From: Chlorogloeopsis sp. ULAP01
Lineage (GTDB): Bacteria; Cyanobacteriota; Cyanobacteriia; Cyanobacteriales; Nostocaceae
Assembly: GCF_030381805.1 (NCBI RefSeq)
Contig: NZ_JAUDRH010000004.1
Location: 186,001-250,000 of the forward strand
DNA length: 64,000 bases
Reading direction: 5' to 3'
Shown here: positions 37,907-47,700 of the stretch, piece by piece
How positions within the stretch are numbered: the first letter of the stretch is position 1
Layout of the letters: each line of letters opens with the position of its first letter
Notes under the pieces: model-generated
The model's database searches: none
What the model was told of the DNA's origin: nothing
The model's input: only the letters and a program-made list of their open reading frames with translations
Made by a program: the position numbers and the translations under genes

Positions 37907-38623
37907 TTATTTAATTTCTAAGTATCGATCAAATTCATCTTTAATGATGTGATAACACTCACAAGTCGCTTCTTCCATTTCTTCACGGTTGAGGATGGTG
38001 ACTTTACCACGGGTAGCGCGAATAAATCCGGCTGTTTGGAGAGTTCCGGTAACAATGCTAACGGCGGGGCGAGTTGAACCAATCATTGAGGCTAGAGTGT
38101 CTCGCGTGAGTAACAGTTCGGGGGTTTTGACACGATCTTGGGCTGCGAGTAACCAACGGCAAAGGCGTTGCTCAACGGTATGGAAACGGTTGCAAAGTGC
38201 AGATTGCGTCAACTGCATCAGCTTGAGATAAGTAAAAGCCGTCACTTTTTGTCGTAGAACAACAGACTTATGTAATACGCGGGCAAAGATTTCGGCACTT
38301 AATTTAAATGCTTCGCCTGTAAGTTGCACCTCAACTTGCCAAGGAGCAGAATTTTGATTGAACAGAAATGCTGTCCCTACTACTCCTTCAAATCCAGTGA
38401 TACCGACTTCTACGGTTTCGCCTTCTTGCGTTGAATGTACCTTGGAAATCAAGACAGTTGTCGGAAAGTAGACATGAGTGATCGGTTCTCTAATCCTGGT
38501 GAGAATGTCGTTTTGGTGTAACTCTACTAGTTCTAAATGAGGATGTAGGCGATCATATTCTTCTTGCGGTAGCGAATTGAGAATGAAATTTTTCGACCGT
38601 TGAAGCTCATTGAAATTTAGCAT
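37907..38623 (-). CDS. Crp/Fnr family regulator, tandem paralog 1
   Basis: 238 residues. A beta-roll sensor domain (about 25-150: PITHVYFPTTVLISKVHSTQ, ETVEVGITGFEGVVG) and a Crp-type helix-turn-helix (about 165-215: LTRDTLASMIGSTRPAVSIV) with the terminal CECYHIIKDEFDRYL block. It is highly similar along its whole length to the gene at 38976, and more distantly to that at 18980. ATG start. A CCGTTC-N6-GAACGG palindrome lies 257 bp upstream. Confidence 0.92.
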   Translation of the reverse strand: MLNFNELQRSKNFILNSLPQEEYDRLHPHLELVELHQNDILTRIREPITHVYFPTTVLISKVHSTQEGETVEVGITGFEGVVGTAFLFNQNSAPWQVEVQLTGEAFKLSAEIFARVLHKSVVLRQKVTAFTYLKLMQLTQSALCNRFHTVEQRLCRWLLAAQDRVKTPELLLTRDTLASMIGSTRPAVSIVTGTLQTAGFIRATRGKVTILNREEMEEATCECYHIIKDEFDRYLEIK

Positions 38624-38879
38624 AATTTCCTTAGGGTGATCGTGGGGAAGGGGGAAAATTGTACGCTAATAAATTTAGATAGATTTAGAGCACCTCCCAA
38701 AGCCTTATACCGTTTGACTTTCAGATAGATACATTTCGGGTTTGCTGCTCTTGAACTGGCAAGGCTAGGGAAACTAGCTAGCTGTGTGTCTGCAACCCAA
38801 ACATAGTCATGATTGGGCAGTACAGGCATATTACTTAACGTACAATTTTCCCAAAATGGCACGATTACCCCTTCTTCGT

Positions 38880-38897
38880 CCGTTCTCTAGCGAACGG
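38880..38897. promoter_or_regulatory. CCGTTC-N6-GAACGG palindrome, copy 1
   Basis: It has the two-half, 6-bp-spacer architecture of Crp/Fnr-type sites. It starts a ~68-bp segment (38878-38945) that is repeated, with changes, at 39704-39783. Confidence 0.6.
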
Positions 38898-38975
38898 AGG
38901 AGTTATATTAGCTTAGTAATCCATTTATTCCACCCAAAGCAGGATAGCAGAGTTTCTTAAAGGCAGACGAAACTC

Positions 38976-39689
38976 TCAGTTTCGGAGGTATCGTTCAAAT
39001 TCATCTTTAATGATGTGATAGCACTCACAAGTTGCTTCTTCCATTTCTTCGCGATTGAGGATGGTAACTTTACCGCGAACTGTGCGAATAAATCCGGCTG
39101 TTTGGAGAGTTCCGGTAACAATGTTAACGGCGGAAAGATTTGAACCAATCATCGTAGCTAGGATGTTTGGCGTCAGCAACAGTTCAGGGGTTTTGACTCG
39201 ATCTTGGGTTGCTAACAACCAGCGACAAAAGCGTTGCTCAATAGTATGGAAGCGATTGCAAAGTGCGGATTGCATTAGCTGCATAACTTTGAGGTAAGCA
39301 AAAGCCGTCACTTTTTGCCGGAGAACAACAGACTTGTGCAAAACACTGACAAAAGCTTCAGCGTTTAATTTGAATGCCTCGCCCGTAAGGAGAACGTTAA
39401 TCTCCCAGGGTACAACATCTCGATTGAGAATGAAGGTAGTTCCAACCATTCCTTCAAATCCCGTCGCTCCAACTTTAACAGTTTCTCCTTCTATTGTTGA
39501 ATGCACCAAAGAAAGTAGAGCAGTCGTTGGAAAATACACATGAGTTATCGGTTCTCTGATATGTGCGAGAACGTCGTTTTGGTTCAATTCAACTCGTTCT
39601 AGATGAGGATGTAGGCGATCATATTCTTCTTGTGGTATCGAATTGAGAATGAAATTTTTTGATCGCTTAGGCTCACTAAAATTCAGCAT
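38976..39689 (-). CDS. Crp/Fnr family regulator, tandem paralog 2
   Basis: 237 residues from the ATG at 39689, which aligns with the start of paralog 1 (MLNF, then RSKNFILNS). The sensor domain reads PITHVYFPTTALLSLVHSTI and ETVKVGATGFEGMVG; the helix-turn-helix reads LTPNILATMIGSNLSAVNIV, so it differs from paralog 1 at the recognition helix (STRPAVS versus SNLSAVN). Loss of the Arg and Pro suggests a different DNA target or decay. A palindrome sits 15 bp before the start, shared with the divergent receiver gene. Confidence 0.9.
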   Translation of the reverse strand: MLNFSEPKRSKNFILNSIPQEEYDRLHPHLERVELNQNDVLAHIREPITHVYFPTTALLSLVHSTIEGETVKVGATGFEGMVGTTFILNRDVVPWEINVLLTGEAFKLNAEAFVSVLHKSVVLRQKVTAFAYLKVMQLMQSALCNRFHTIEQRFCRWLLATQDRVKTPELLLTPNILATMIGSNLSAVNIVTGTLQTAGFIRTVRGKVTILNREEMEEATCECYHIIKDEFERYLRN

Positions 39690-39703
39690 AATTCTATTCC
39701 TTT

Positions 39704-39725
39704 GTCCGTTCGCTGGAGAACGGAC
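39704..39725. promoter_or_regulatory. CCGTTC-N6-GAACGG palindrome, copy 2
   Basis: GTCCGTTC and GAACGGAC flank GCTGGA. It lies between paralog 2 (start 39689, minus) and the receiver gene (plus), 15 bp from the former, in a position suited to repressing or activating both. Confidence 0.65.
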
Positions 39726-39797
39726 AGGTATCACTTTAGCTTGGTAATCTTACCCAGAGCAAACAGGCACCTAAAGCAGGATGGTAAAAAAGTAGCT

Positions 39798-40184
39798 GTG
39801 GTTCATCCCGTCAAAAAACGGATTCTCTACGTCGATGATTCACAGGACAACTGTGAGTTGTTAAGTTTTATTCTAAACGATGCAGGATATGAGATCGAGA
39901 CGGTGCAAAGCGTGACTGAGGGCTTGCGGGTTGCTGAAAGTGGGAAGTTCAATCTTTACTTGGTGGACTTATATTTCTGGGACGGTACAGGCTTTGAATT
40001 GATTGATAGAATTCGTGCTTTCGATCAATCGACTCCGATTGTGGTTTGTTCGGGAGATTTGCGCGAGTCGGTGCGGGAAGAACTGATGCGGGTTGGTGTC
40101 CAAACTTTCTTAACGAAGCCTATCGATCCTGATCAAGTTGCTAGAACAATTGCCGAAATCCTGGGCGACGATTTGCAATCGTAG
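39798..40184 (+). CDS. single-domain response regulator (receiver only)
   Basis: 128 residues from a GTG at 39798; the frame is open to 39702 but that part overlaps the palindrome and duplicated promoter DNA. A complete receiver: RILYVDDSQDN with the acidic pair, phospho-acceptor Asp in LYLVDLYFWDG, Ser after IVVC, and Lys in FLTKPID. There is no output domain, and no kinase is adjacent. It is divergent from the Crp paralog. Confidence 0.87.
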   Translation: MVHPVKKRILYVDDSQDNCELLSFILNDAGYEIETVQSVTEGLRVAESGKFNLYLVDLYFWDGTGFELIDRIRAFDQSTPIVVCSGDLRESVREELMRVGVQTFLTKPIDPDQVARTIAEILGDDLQS

Positions 40185-40256
40185 TAGGGTGTGTTGTCGC
40201 CAAGACCGCACCATCCTAATTTTCGATGCGTTAGGACTAACGTCTATAAAAATAAA

Positions 40257-40312
40257 TTTTGTGGTGTGGACATCTTGTCCGCACCGGACGGGCTAGAAGC
40301 CCATTCCACAAG
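40257..40312. repeat. palindromic intergenic repeat
   Basis: TTTTGTGGTGTGGACATC and CATTCCACAAGA form imperfect outer arms, with GTCCGCACCGGACGGGC inside. It lies between the receiver gene and the convergent NACHT gene, and may act as a terminator in both directions. Confidence 0.6.
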
Positions 40313-40417
40313 AAAGCTATCATGTAACATTTTAGTCTTGACACGCTACTACTGGCTGCTTTTTTGAGAGTGCGCTTACAGTTGCCTTTGTAAAGTTGAA
40401 ACTACTCAGACTGAATG

Positions 40418-43351
40418 CTACTTTGTCTCAGATTCATCAGTGTCAGAACTTCTTACCACATTCAAGCTTGATAAATCTTTGCCCTCAAGAATCGTTCCCC
40501 GAAGGTTCGCCCATTTAAGGTTTACCCGCTCAAGGTTCGCCTCTACAAGGTTCGCCCCTTCAAGATTTGCCCGTTCAAGGTTCGCCCCTTCAAGATTTGC
40601 CTCTACAAGGTTCGCCCCTGCAAGGTTCGCCTCTAAAAGGTACGCCTCTACAAGGTTTGCCTCTAAAAGGTACGCCTCTACAAGGTTTGCCTCTACAAGG
40701 TTCGCCCCTTCAAGATTTGCCCGTTCAAAATTTGCTCGTTCAAGATTCGTCCGTTCAAGGTTCCCCCGTTCAAGATTCGCCCATCTAAAGATCGCGCCTT
40801 CAAAGTACGCCCGTTCAAGGTTCGCCCCTGCAAGCTTCGCTCCTGTAAGGTACGCCCATCTAAGGTTCGCCCATTTAAGGTTCGCCCGTTCAAGGTTCGC
40901 CTCTGCAAGGTTCGCTCCTTCAAGGTTTACTCCTAAAAGGTTTGCTCCTAAAAGGTTTGCCCCTACAAAGCTTGCTCCGCAAAAATCTTTGAGGATGAGA
41001 ATACTGTTTTGCAAGTCTAAAAAACTCAAGCAATTTAAGCAAAAAACATCATCGAAATCGATTCTTTGCCCCTGAAGTCGAGAAATCCAAGTGCCAAAAG
41101 CTTCTGGAGTAGGCCATTTAATTTGAGAAATATTTTCTGTTACCCTAGCGCAGGCATTTAAAACAGCTAACAAAGCTTCTTCTGCATTCCGTGCTTGTCG
41201 GTTTTCTTCCTGAAAATCTGCTCTAGGATTTAAGCGTTCCATCGGCATTCCATGACGCAGCATAAAACCAATTAGATCGCATAGTGTCTGCTGCCAATTG
41301 CCGACATCTGAAGGATTTTGCAAACGCATTTCATCAACAACAAAATTAAAAAGATACTCATCCATAGGGGATGCACCACAGAGAGTTGCCCAACGTTGTA
41401 ATGCATCTCGTTCATCCCATCCTTCATCTGGATCGTCTTCGCGACGCTTGAGCATTTCATGTATACGTCGTACTTCTCGCACGATGCGTCTTGCTGTTAA
41501 ATATTCACCAAAACTTTTGTGGGTAAATTCAAAGGTTTTCTCGCCTTCATTAAATCCACTTTGGCGAAAATAAAAGGCGGTTAACAGACGATTTATCCCT
41601 AATTTTGCCCCTTCTTGAAATATTTCTAAAAGTCGTTTTAAACTACTGTTGTCACAATGACTTTCAATCTCTCTAACTGTTGTTGTGCGTCCATCTCCAT
41701 GCCAGGAAGCTAATGCAATTTCTTCCAGAATGCGAACAAAGTCTTTTTCTTGAATTCCCTGTAGTGAAGGATGTTGATAACCCGTCCAACCCCGCTCATA
41801 AACGGCTTTGAGTAAATCAGAGTAAATAGTATTTAAGTTGCTGTCTTGAGAAAACTCAACTTCACCGCGAACAAAACTTAATGCCACTAAATAATTAAGC
41901 AAAGGTTGGGAAGTTATTTCTGTGAGATTACCTCGGTCTAATTCTAGTGGTAAGCCTGTATATCCGTAACCTTTAACCTTGCCATAATACTGCCACCACA
42001 ATTGCCGCCGATCCTCAGCTAACAAGTTTTGATTATCAATGTATTTTTCTTGATTTTTTTGATTTTCAGTGATGAAATAAGGCAGGATATGCAAAATTTG
42101 CTGTGGTTGGCGAAATTCGTTGCTATTTGCTTGAACTACTAAGTCACGACCGCTAATTATGACTTGGACGTGAGTTTCTTGCTGATTAAATCTATCTATT
42201 TTTTTCTGTACTTCTCGAACAAATTGTTGAGCAATTTCTGCTGCCACTTTGCCTTGCATAGATAGTTCATCTAAGCCGTCAAAAATAATTAGCAACCGCG
42301 ATTCAGCATACTCTGAACGTAGGGGATTAGAAGGTAAAATACTATAAATATCTGAGTTGACAAATTTGCCAACTGCATCAACTAAATCATCTAAAGGATT
42401 AAATTGATGCAAAGGAATAAATAAAACTTTAATTTCTCCCTTTTCTGCTACCTGGGCTGCAAAGATTTTAGCAAAGGAAGATTTGCCACTACCAGGTCCA
42501 CCACTAATCACGCGAATGGCATCATGGCGATCGCTGTTATTCAACCAAGTTTGTAGTTGTTTTTCTAGATCGACTACAACCCGCTCATATTGTTTATTGT
42601 CTTTGAGACGGTATTCAAATTCGTCTTCTTTTTGACTGTCAACTTTGCGCTGATAGTAGGCACACAAAGGAACATAAACCTGTTTCAAGCCAAAGGCTTC
42701 TAAAAACATCGGTTCTTCAACTTGTTTTTGCAGCCAAGCGCCATAACGCTGCCATGCTTGTTCTCGTGCATTGGCTTGAGTAAAAGGGGTATCGAGTTCC
42801 TCTTTTAAACAGGCATATTTATCTGGGTGTTTTGCCCATTCTTCGTGCAGGGCAAAGACGAAATAGGTAGGCAAGCGATGACTGATTGTTTCTGCTTGTG
42901 CTGGTGTGACACCAAAGCCTTCTAACCACTGAGCAAAAGGAGTTTTGATGGCTTCTACAATCGGTAATTTTTTTGGGTAGCGAAAAAAATCTTCGTCAAT
43001 GCGTAACTCTATATTTTCCAGGGAGAAGTTTAGCCGATGATTGCAAATAATTTCTATTTCATTGGTGTCTGGTTGTTTGGTAAGTAATTCCTTATTGCCC
43101 TCTACCAAATCCACCATTGCTTGAGTCAAGGAGCGATAAATTAATACCCAGGCAACTTCTTGTGGTGTTTCTGCCAAACCCAGTGCTGCGGAAGCGTCTA
43201 CAACATCGGTGGCAACACTATCCCACTTGCCTAAAGCAGTATTGATTGCAGCTTTGCTTAATGACTTAAAGAGTTCCTTGAAGTCTGCTTTTACTGGTTT
43301 ATTCCATAATGCAACAGGCTTAGTGACTGCAAATCCCGATTCGCTGCTCAT
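40418..43351 (-). CDS. NACHT-type ATPase with C-terminal pentapeptide repeats
   Basis: 977 residues. An N-terminal helical domain (about 1-270) of no family I can name is followed by a NACHT NTPase: Walker A GGPGSGKS at 284-291 and Walker B LLIIFDGLDEL at 353-363 with the doubled acidic signature, then IISGRDLVV. A helical part carrying FTHKSFGEYLTARRIV lies near 620. About 35 pentapeptides (A-N-L-x-x type, about 790-964) end the protein and would form a right-handed four-sided helix. NACHT/NLR-like proteins in bacteria include anti-phage sensors; that role is inference here. ATG start. Confidence 0.9.
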   Translation of the reverse strand: MSSESGFAVTKPVALWNKPVKADFKELFKSLSKAAINTALGKWDSVATDVVDASAALGLAETPQEVAWVLIYRSLTQAMVDLVEGNKELLTKQPDTNEIEIICNHRLNFSLENIELRIDEDFFRYPKKLPIVEAIKTPFAQWLEGFGVTPAQAETISHRLPTYFVFALHEEWAKHPDKYACLKEELDTPFTQANAREQAWQRYGAWLQKQVEEPMFLEAFGLKQVYVPLCAYYQRKVDSQKEDEFEYRLKDNKQYERVVVDLEKQLQTWLNNSDRHDAIRVISGGPGSGKSSFAKIFAAQVAEKGEIKVLFIPLHQFNPLDDLVDAVGKFVNSDIYSILPSNPLRSEYAESRLLIIFDGLDELSMQGKVAAEIAQQFVREVQKKIDRFNQQETHVQVIISGRDLVVQANSNEFRQPQQILHILPYFITENQKNQEKYIDNQNLLAEDRRQLWWQYYGKVKGYGYTGLPLELDRGNLTEITSQPLLNYLVALSFVRGEVEFSQDSNLNTIYSDLLKAVYERGWTGYQHPSLQGIQEKDFVRILEEIALASWHGDGRTTTVREIESHCDNSSLKRLLEIFQEGAKLGINRLLTAFYFRQSGFNEGEKTFEFTHKSFGEYLTARRIVREVRRIHEMLKRREDDPDEGWDERDALQRWATLCGASPMDEYLFNFVVDEMRLQNPSDVGNWQQTLCDLIGFMLRHGMPMERLNPRADFQEENRQARNAEEALLAVLNACARVTENISQIKWPTPEAFGTWISRLQGQRIDFDDVFCLNCLSFLDLQNSILILKDFCGASFVGANLLGANLLGVNLEGANLAEANLERANLKWANLRWAYLTGAKLAGANLERAYFEGAIFRWANLERGNLERTNLERANFERANLEGANLVEANLVEAYLLEANLVEAYLLEANLAGANLVEANLEGANLERANLEGANLVEANLERVNLKWANLRGTILEGKDLSSLNVVRSSDTDESETK

Positions 43352-43468
43352 GGCTGTTGTGTGACGCTGTAGATATATTTAGCCAATCTATTTAAACAAC
43401 GCCAGACATCTTTTTTTCTGAATAACACTAGTAAATTTAAAATTTATTCAAAAAAGGTCACAATTGAG

Positions 43469-43712
43469 CTTCAGAAGCTTAATGTTGAACCTCGAAAGCT
43501 CAAACTTCATCTTCAGAAGCTCAAGGTTGAACCTCGAAAGCTCAAACTTCACCTTCAGAAGCTCAAGGTTGAACCTCGAAAGCTCAAACTTCATCTTCAG
43601 AAGCTCAAGGTTGAACCTCAAAAGCTTAACTTTCATCTTCAGAAGCTCAAGGTTGAACCTCGAAAGCTTAAACTTCATCTTCAGAAGCTCAATGTTGAAC
43701 CTCGAAAGCTCA
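43469..43712. repeat. 42-bp tandem minisatellite, about six units
   Basis: The marker CTTCAGAAGCT recurs at 43469, 43511, 43553, 43595, 43637 and 43679, exactly 42 bp apart. Units differ by a few bases. 42 is a multiple of 3 and both strands stay open, giving 14-residue repeats (SRFNLELLKMKFEL on the minus strand), but no start or ribosome site supports a gene. Confidence 0.9.
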
Positions 43713-43783
43713 ACACATCAAGATCTAGCAAATAGATCCCCGACTTCTCTAAGATGTTGTTTGTAAAGTATCAAGTTGTATCA

Positions 43784-43862
43784 AGATCCCCCCTAGCCCC
43801 CCTTAAAAAAGGGGGAAAATAAATCAAAGTCCCCCTTAAAAAGGGGGATCTAGGGGGATCGA
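43784..43862. repeat. palindromic CCCCCTTAAAAAGGGGG-type repeat
   Basis: Two nested palindromes (CCCCCCTTAAAAAAGGGGG and CCCCCTTAAAAAGGGGG) lie inside larger inverted arms GATCCCCCCTAG/CTAGGGGGATC. It is a common kind of cyanobacterial intergenic repeat. Confidence 0.8.
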
Positions 43863-43949
43863 AAAGCTTTGATACATCCCCGATCGCTTTTAAAACATCC
43901 TTTAATAAGTTGGGGATCTGACAGGGCAAATTTTGTCTGCGATCGCTAA

Positions 43950-44423
43950 TTAACTAGCAGGAATTTCTGATGGCTTTTTCTTAGAACGGCGGTTGAATCT
44001 ACGTCCCATTTCATCAATCACCGCATCTAAACCCATGACGTCACCACTAGCTTTAGCATAGTTGTAAACTGCCAGTGCTGATGCATACGCTTCACTCCCA
44101 GCTGTCATCCAAGTGTCATCTACTAATTCTTGCAGTTGCGTTAGTGATAGCAATATGGGATACAAAGCTTCATACAATTCAATATCGCGGCGCATTTCGT
44201 CAACATCAAAAGAACGAGGGAGAAAATTAGGATTTTGTGTCGCTACCTCTAACGCTTTGCTGACAAAAGCCCGACTTTTATCTCCCATCTTCAACATTGA
44301 GCGTCGTTCCTCTGTTGTCAAATCAACTAAAAACGGTAACTTTTCTTTGATAGTAGCGATCGCCTGCATCACCATTTCCCTGTCTACTTTGGAAATATTG
44401 GCACTGATACTTTTTGTTGTCAT
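43950..44423 (-). CDS. 157-residue protein sharing the STAND protein's N-terminal domain
   Basis: 157 residues from the ATG at 44423. Residues 14-73 (DREMVMQAIATI, EKLPFLVDLTTEE, ALEVATQNPNF) align gap-free with residues 14-73 of the STAND-TPR protein encoded next door: 29 of 60 identical by hand count. The C-terminal half (about 74-157) is helical (ELYEALYPILLSLTQLQELVDD, YASALAVYNYAKASG) with a basic tail. It may be a partner or adaptor acting through the shared domain; no enzymatic motif is visible. It lies 350 bp downstream of the STAND gene on the same strand. Confidence 0.8.
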   Translation of the reverse strand: MTTKSISANISKVDREMVMQAIATIKEKLPFLVDLTTEERRSMLKMGDKSRAFVSKALEVATQNPNFLPRSFDVDEMRRDIELYEALYPILLSLTQLQELVDDTWMTAGSEAYASALAVYNYAKASGDVMGLDAVIDEMGRRFNRRSKKKPSEIPAS

Positions 44424-44661
44424 ATAAATCACTCAATTTCAACGCTTAATTTCAGTGTTCCCAAAATTAGAGAAGCGATCGCAAAAAAGGCAGATGGCAG
44501 ATGGCAGAAGGAAAATTAAGAGAGCCAGATTGCTCTAGTTCTCGTTACCAGGTTGAAGCTTGGTAATGAGGGTTTATGAGGGTTTGTGGGATGCTGCCTC
44601 GAAAAGTCGGGAACAGGGTTGGGGGTTGGGGGAACAGTAAAAACTCCTGCCTCCTGCCTCC

Positions 44662-44779
44662 TGCCTTGAAAGTCACCTCACCCCCTGCCCCTCTCCTTAG
44701 CAAGGAGAGGGGTGTCCGACAGGACGGGGTGAGGTTTTTCATGCAAGGCTTGTGAAACTTGTTTCATTGGGACTGCCTT
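44662..44779. repeat. ~117-bp dispersed element behind the STAND gene
   Basis: On the minus strand it begins AAGGCAGTCCCAATGAAACA directly after the STAND stop codon and contains the perfect palindrome CCCCTCTCCTT-N3-AAGGAGAGGGG (44688-44712). A second copy lies behind the kinase gene at 57698. Between it and 44433 lie short low-complexity sequences. Confidence 0.85.
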
Positions 44780-47700
44780 CTAATTAAAAGCAGACTGTAA
44801 CAGTTGGCGCATAAACTTAGCCTGGAGATGTTCGGGGAAAACAATCAAAAAATTATCCAACTCATGAATAGCTTCACGGATATGCTCTAAAGATGCACCT
44901 TTAGATATGGCATATCGATATAAGTTTTCTACGGTTGGGTAATACTGAACTGCCAAATAGTAAAGGGCTAAATTGAAGGTATTACGCCAGTCTTGAGGAT
45001 GATCTTGATAACGTTGTTTAGCAAGCTTAATGGCTGAGGCTAAGTCAGTTCGTGCTTTACTTGCCTCGTTCAAGGTTTGGTAGGCTAAAGCGCGTAAATA
45101 CATATACCAGTCATTGTTGGTATTTAATTGGATTGCGCGATCAAGATCTGCCAAAGCCTCGCTATGGCGTTTGAGCAGCAAATAAGTATAACCACGCCCA
45201 GCTAATGCACACTCATGATGTTGTTTTGAACTAACTTCAAGGGCGCGCTCAAAGTCGCTAAGAGCTTCGTTGTAATTCTCCATCCGGCAATAGATGGCTC
45301 CTCGCCCAGCTAATGCCCAGCCGTTATTATGATCTATCTCAAGGGCGCGTTCAAAGTCTTTGAGAGCTGCGGTGTAACGGTTTATTGCTCGGTATGTGTA
45401 ACCTCTACCAACCCAGGCTTTACCGTTATTAGAGTCTAGTTCAATGGCACGATCAAAGTCTTTGAGAGCTTCAGTGTAATTATTAATTGTCCAGTAAGCA
45501 TAACCTCTTGCTGCCAAGGCTTTATCATTCATCGGCTCGATTTCTAGGGCGCGGTTAAATTCTGTGAGTGCTTGCTCGTAGCGCCCCATCAATTGGTAAG
45601 TTTCGCCTCGGCAAACAATTGCCCAGGTGTAATTAGGATCGAGGCTCAAGGCATGGTTAAAATCATTGAGGGCTTTAGAGTAGTTCCCAATCAATTGATA
45701 AATTTCACCGCGACAGACAATCAGCCAAGTGTCTTGGGGTTTAAATTCGATTGCCCGTTTAAATTCTTTGAGGGCTTGATCGTAATGTCCCATTAATTGA
45801 TATGTTTTACCCCTACTACTGATAGCTTGGGTGCAATTAGGATTGAGTTCGAGAGCACGATCAAAGTCTTGGAGAGCTTCTTCGTACTGTCTCATCAATT
45901 GATAAATTTCACCCCGGCTAGTAATTGCCCAAGTATTGTTGGGGTTAAGGGAAATCGCACGATTAAAATCTTTGAGGGCTTTGTCATAGTTTCCCATCAA
46001 TTGATAAGTTTCACCCCGATTGATAATTGCTCCAATATCATAGGTATCCAAAGCGATCGCCAAATCAAAGTCTTGCACTGCTTTAGCGTAATCTTCGATC
46101 CGGCGATAGGTTTGCCCTCGCTGCACGATCGCCCACTTGTTTGTAGACTCTAGTTGAATGACGCGATCAAAATCGAGAACAGCTTCTACGTGATACTCCA
46201 TTAACTTGTATGCTGCACCACGCAAGACAAGGGCTTGAGTTTGTTCTGGCTCTAACTTGAGAACATGGTTAAAGTCTTGTACGGCTTCGTCATAACGCTC
46301 CTGCAAGTAATATGCTGTACCTCGCAGTAAAATCAATTTGATATCGTCTGGCTCTGATGCTAAGAAGCGATCAAAATCTTGAATTGCTTGGGAATAGCGT
46401 TCGAGCAAGTAGTATCCAATTCCTCGGAGTGCAATTGCTCCATTTTGTTGTAAGTCATTTTCCAGAACACAATCAAAGTCTTGAATTGCTTCTTCATAGC
46501 GTTGCATCAACAAATTGTTATACCCCCGCTGCATTCTGCCCCAGGTGTAATTTGGGTTAATCGCAATAGCACGATCAAAGTCTTGAATTGCTTCTTGATA
46601 GTGCTTCATCAAGTGGTAGGTATAACCTCGTTGGGCGATCGCCTGAATATTGAGAGGTTCATAAAAAATTATCTGATCGAAGTTTTTGATTGCCTCCGAG
46701 TAACGCTCCAATTCAGCATAAATAGAACCTCGTAGTAAATTTGCTAAGTTGACTGTAGAGTCGAGGGCAGTAGCTTGTTTAAAATTTTTGAGGGCTTCTT
46801 CACCACGTTTGGTAGCATGATAGATTGTACCCCGAAAGCTAAAAGCCAAAGCTCGACACTTAGCATCTAGCTTCCCCTGATCGATGAGTGAACTCAGCAT
46901 TTCGAGCGTGGTTTCATAATCATCCTCTTTTAAGCCTTTTAGCCCTTTGAGTAGCTTTTCACCCCAACGCTGAACTTCTATAGCATCAGCATCTCTGCCA
47001 ACCTGAATGATTATTTCTGCCCAAGCCAAAGCAAAATCATATTGGTGCTGAAGCGCTGTCAAAAAACCATTCAAAGCTAAAGACAAGTTCTTTTGGGTAG
47101 ATTGGCATAAGCGGTGGTACAAAACATTGAGTTTGTGATTTTGCCAAGTCGCATCGCACCATTTTTGCTGTTCGTCTAATTGCAAGTTATTTGCCAGAGC
47201 ATCATAATAGTCTGCTAATTTACCCTGCGAATCTGCCCAAGCTTGTGCTGAAGAAAGACGCTTGTGACGTAACATCAAAGTTTTGGCAGCATCATGAAAT
47301 ACCCAACCATGAGTATGCGCTTCCACAAATGGCATCTGTTTGAGCCATGCTAAAAGTTCATCTGCTTCTTGTTCACCACGCAACTGTACAAGTACTTCCC
47401 GGTGCAAATACCGAGGCATTGCAGCGCTCATGACTCCTTGTCGCTGTTTTGGCTCTACCCATTTCAAAAAGCGTTCGATCACCAAGCCGTTAGCATCACC
47501 AACTTGGTTTGGATCTTGGGGAGCTTCAACAGCGAGAGTAGCCACCAACAAGGGTAAGCGTTCAGACAAACGGAGAATCACATCAATTATCTGAGCGTCA
47601 TTAATGCCTTTGTGATTCAGATAAAGTCTGGCTTCGCTTTCAGTAAAAGGTTCTAAACCAAGACGCTGGATTGAATCTTCGTAGCACGCCCAATAGTTTT

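Noticed and set aside
40440..41075. 211-codon plus-strand ORF with RFA-S-type repeats
   Set aside because: It is the antisense shadow of the pentapeptide-repeat coding region of the NACHT gene.
43448..43766. 76- and 100-codon ORFs on the two strands of the minisatellite
   Set aside because: Openness follows from the 42-bp period; there is no start context. Kept as a repeat.
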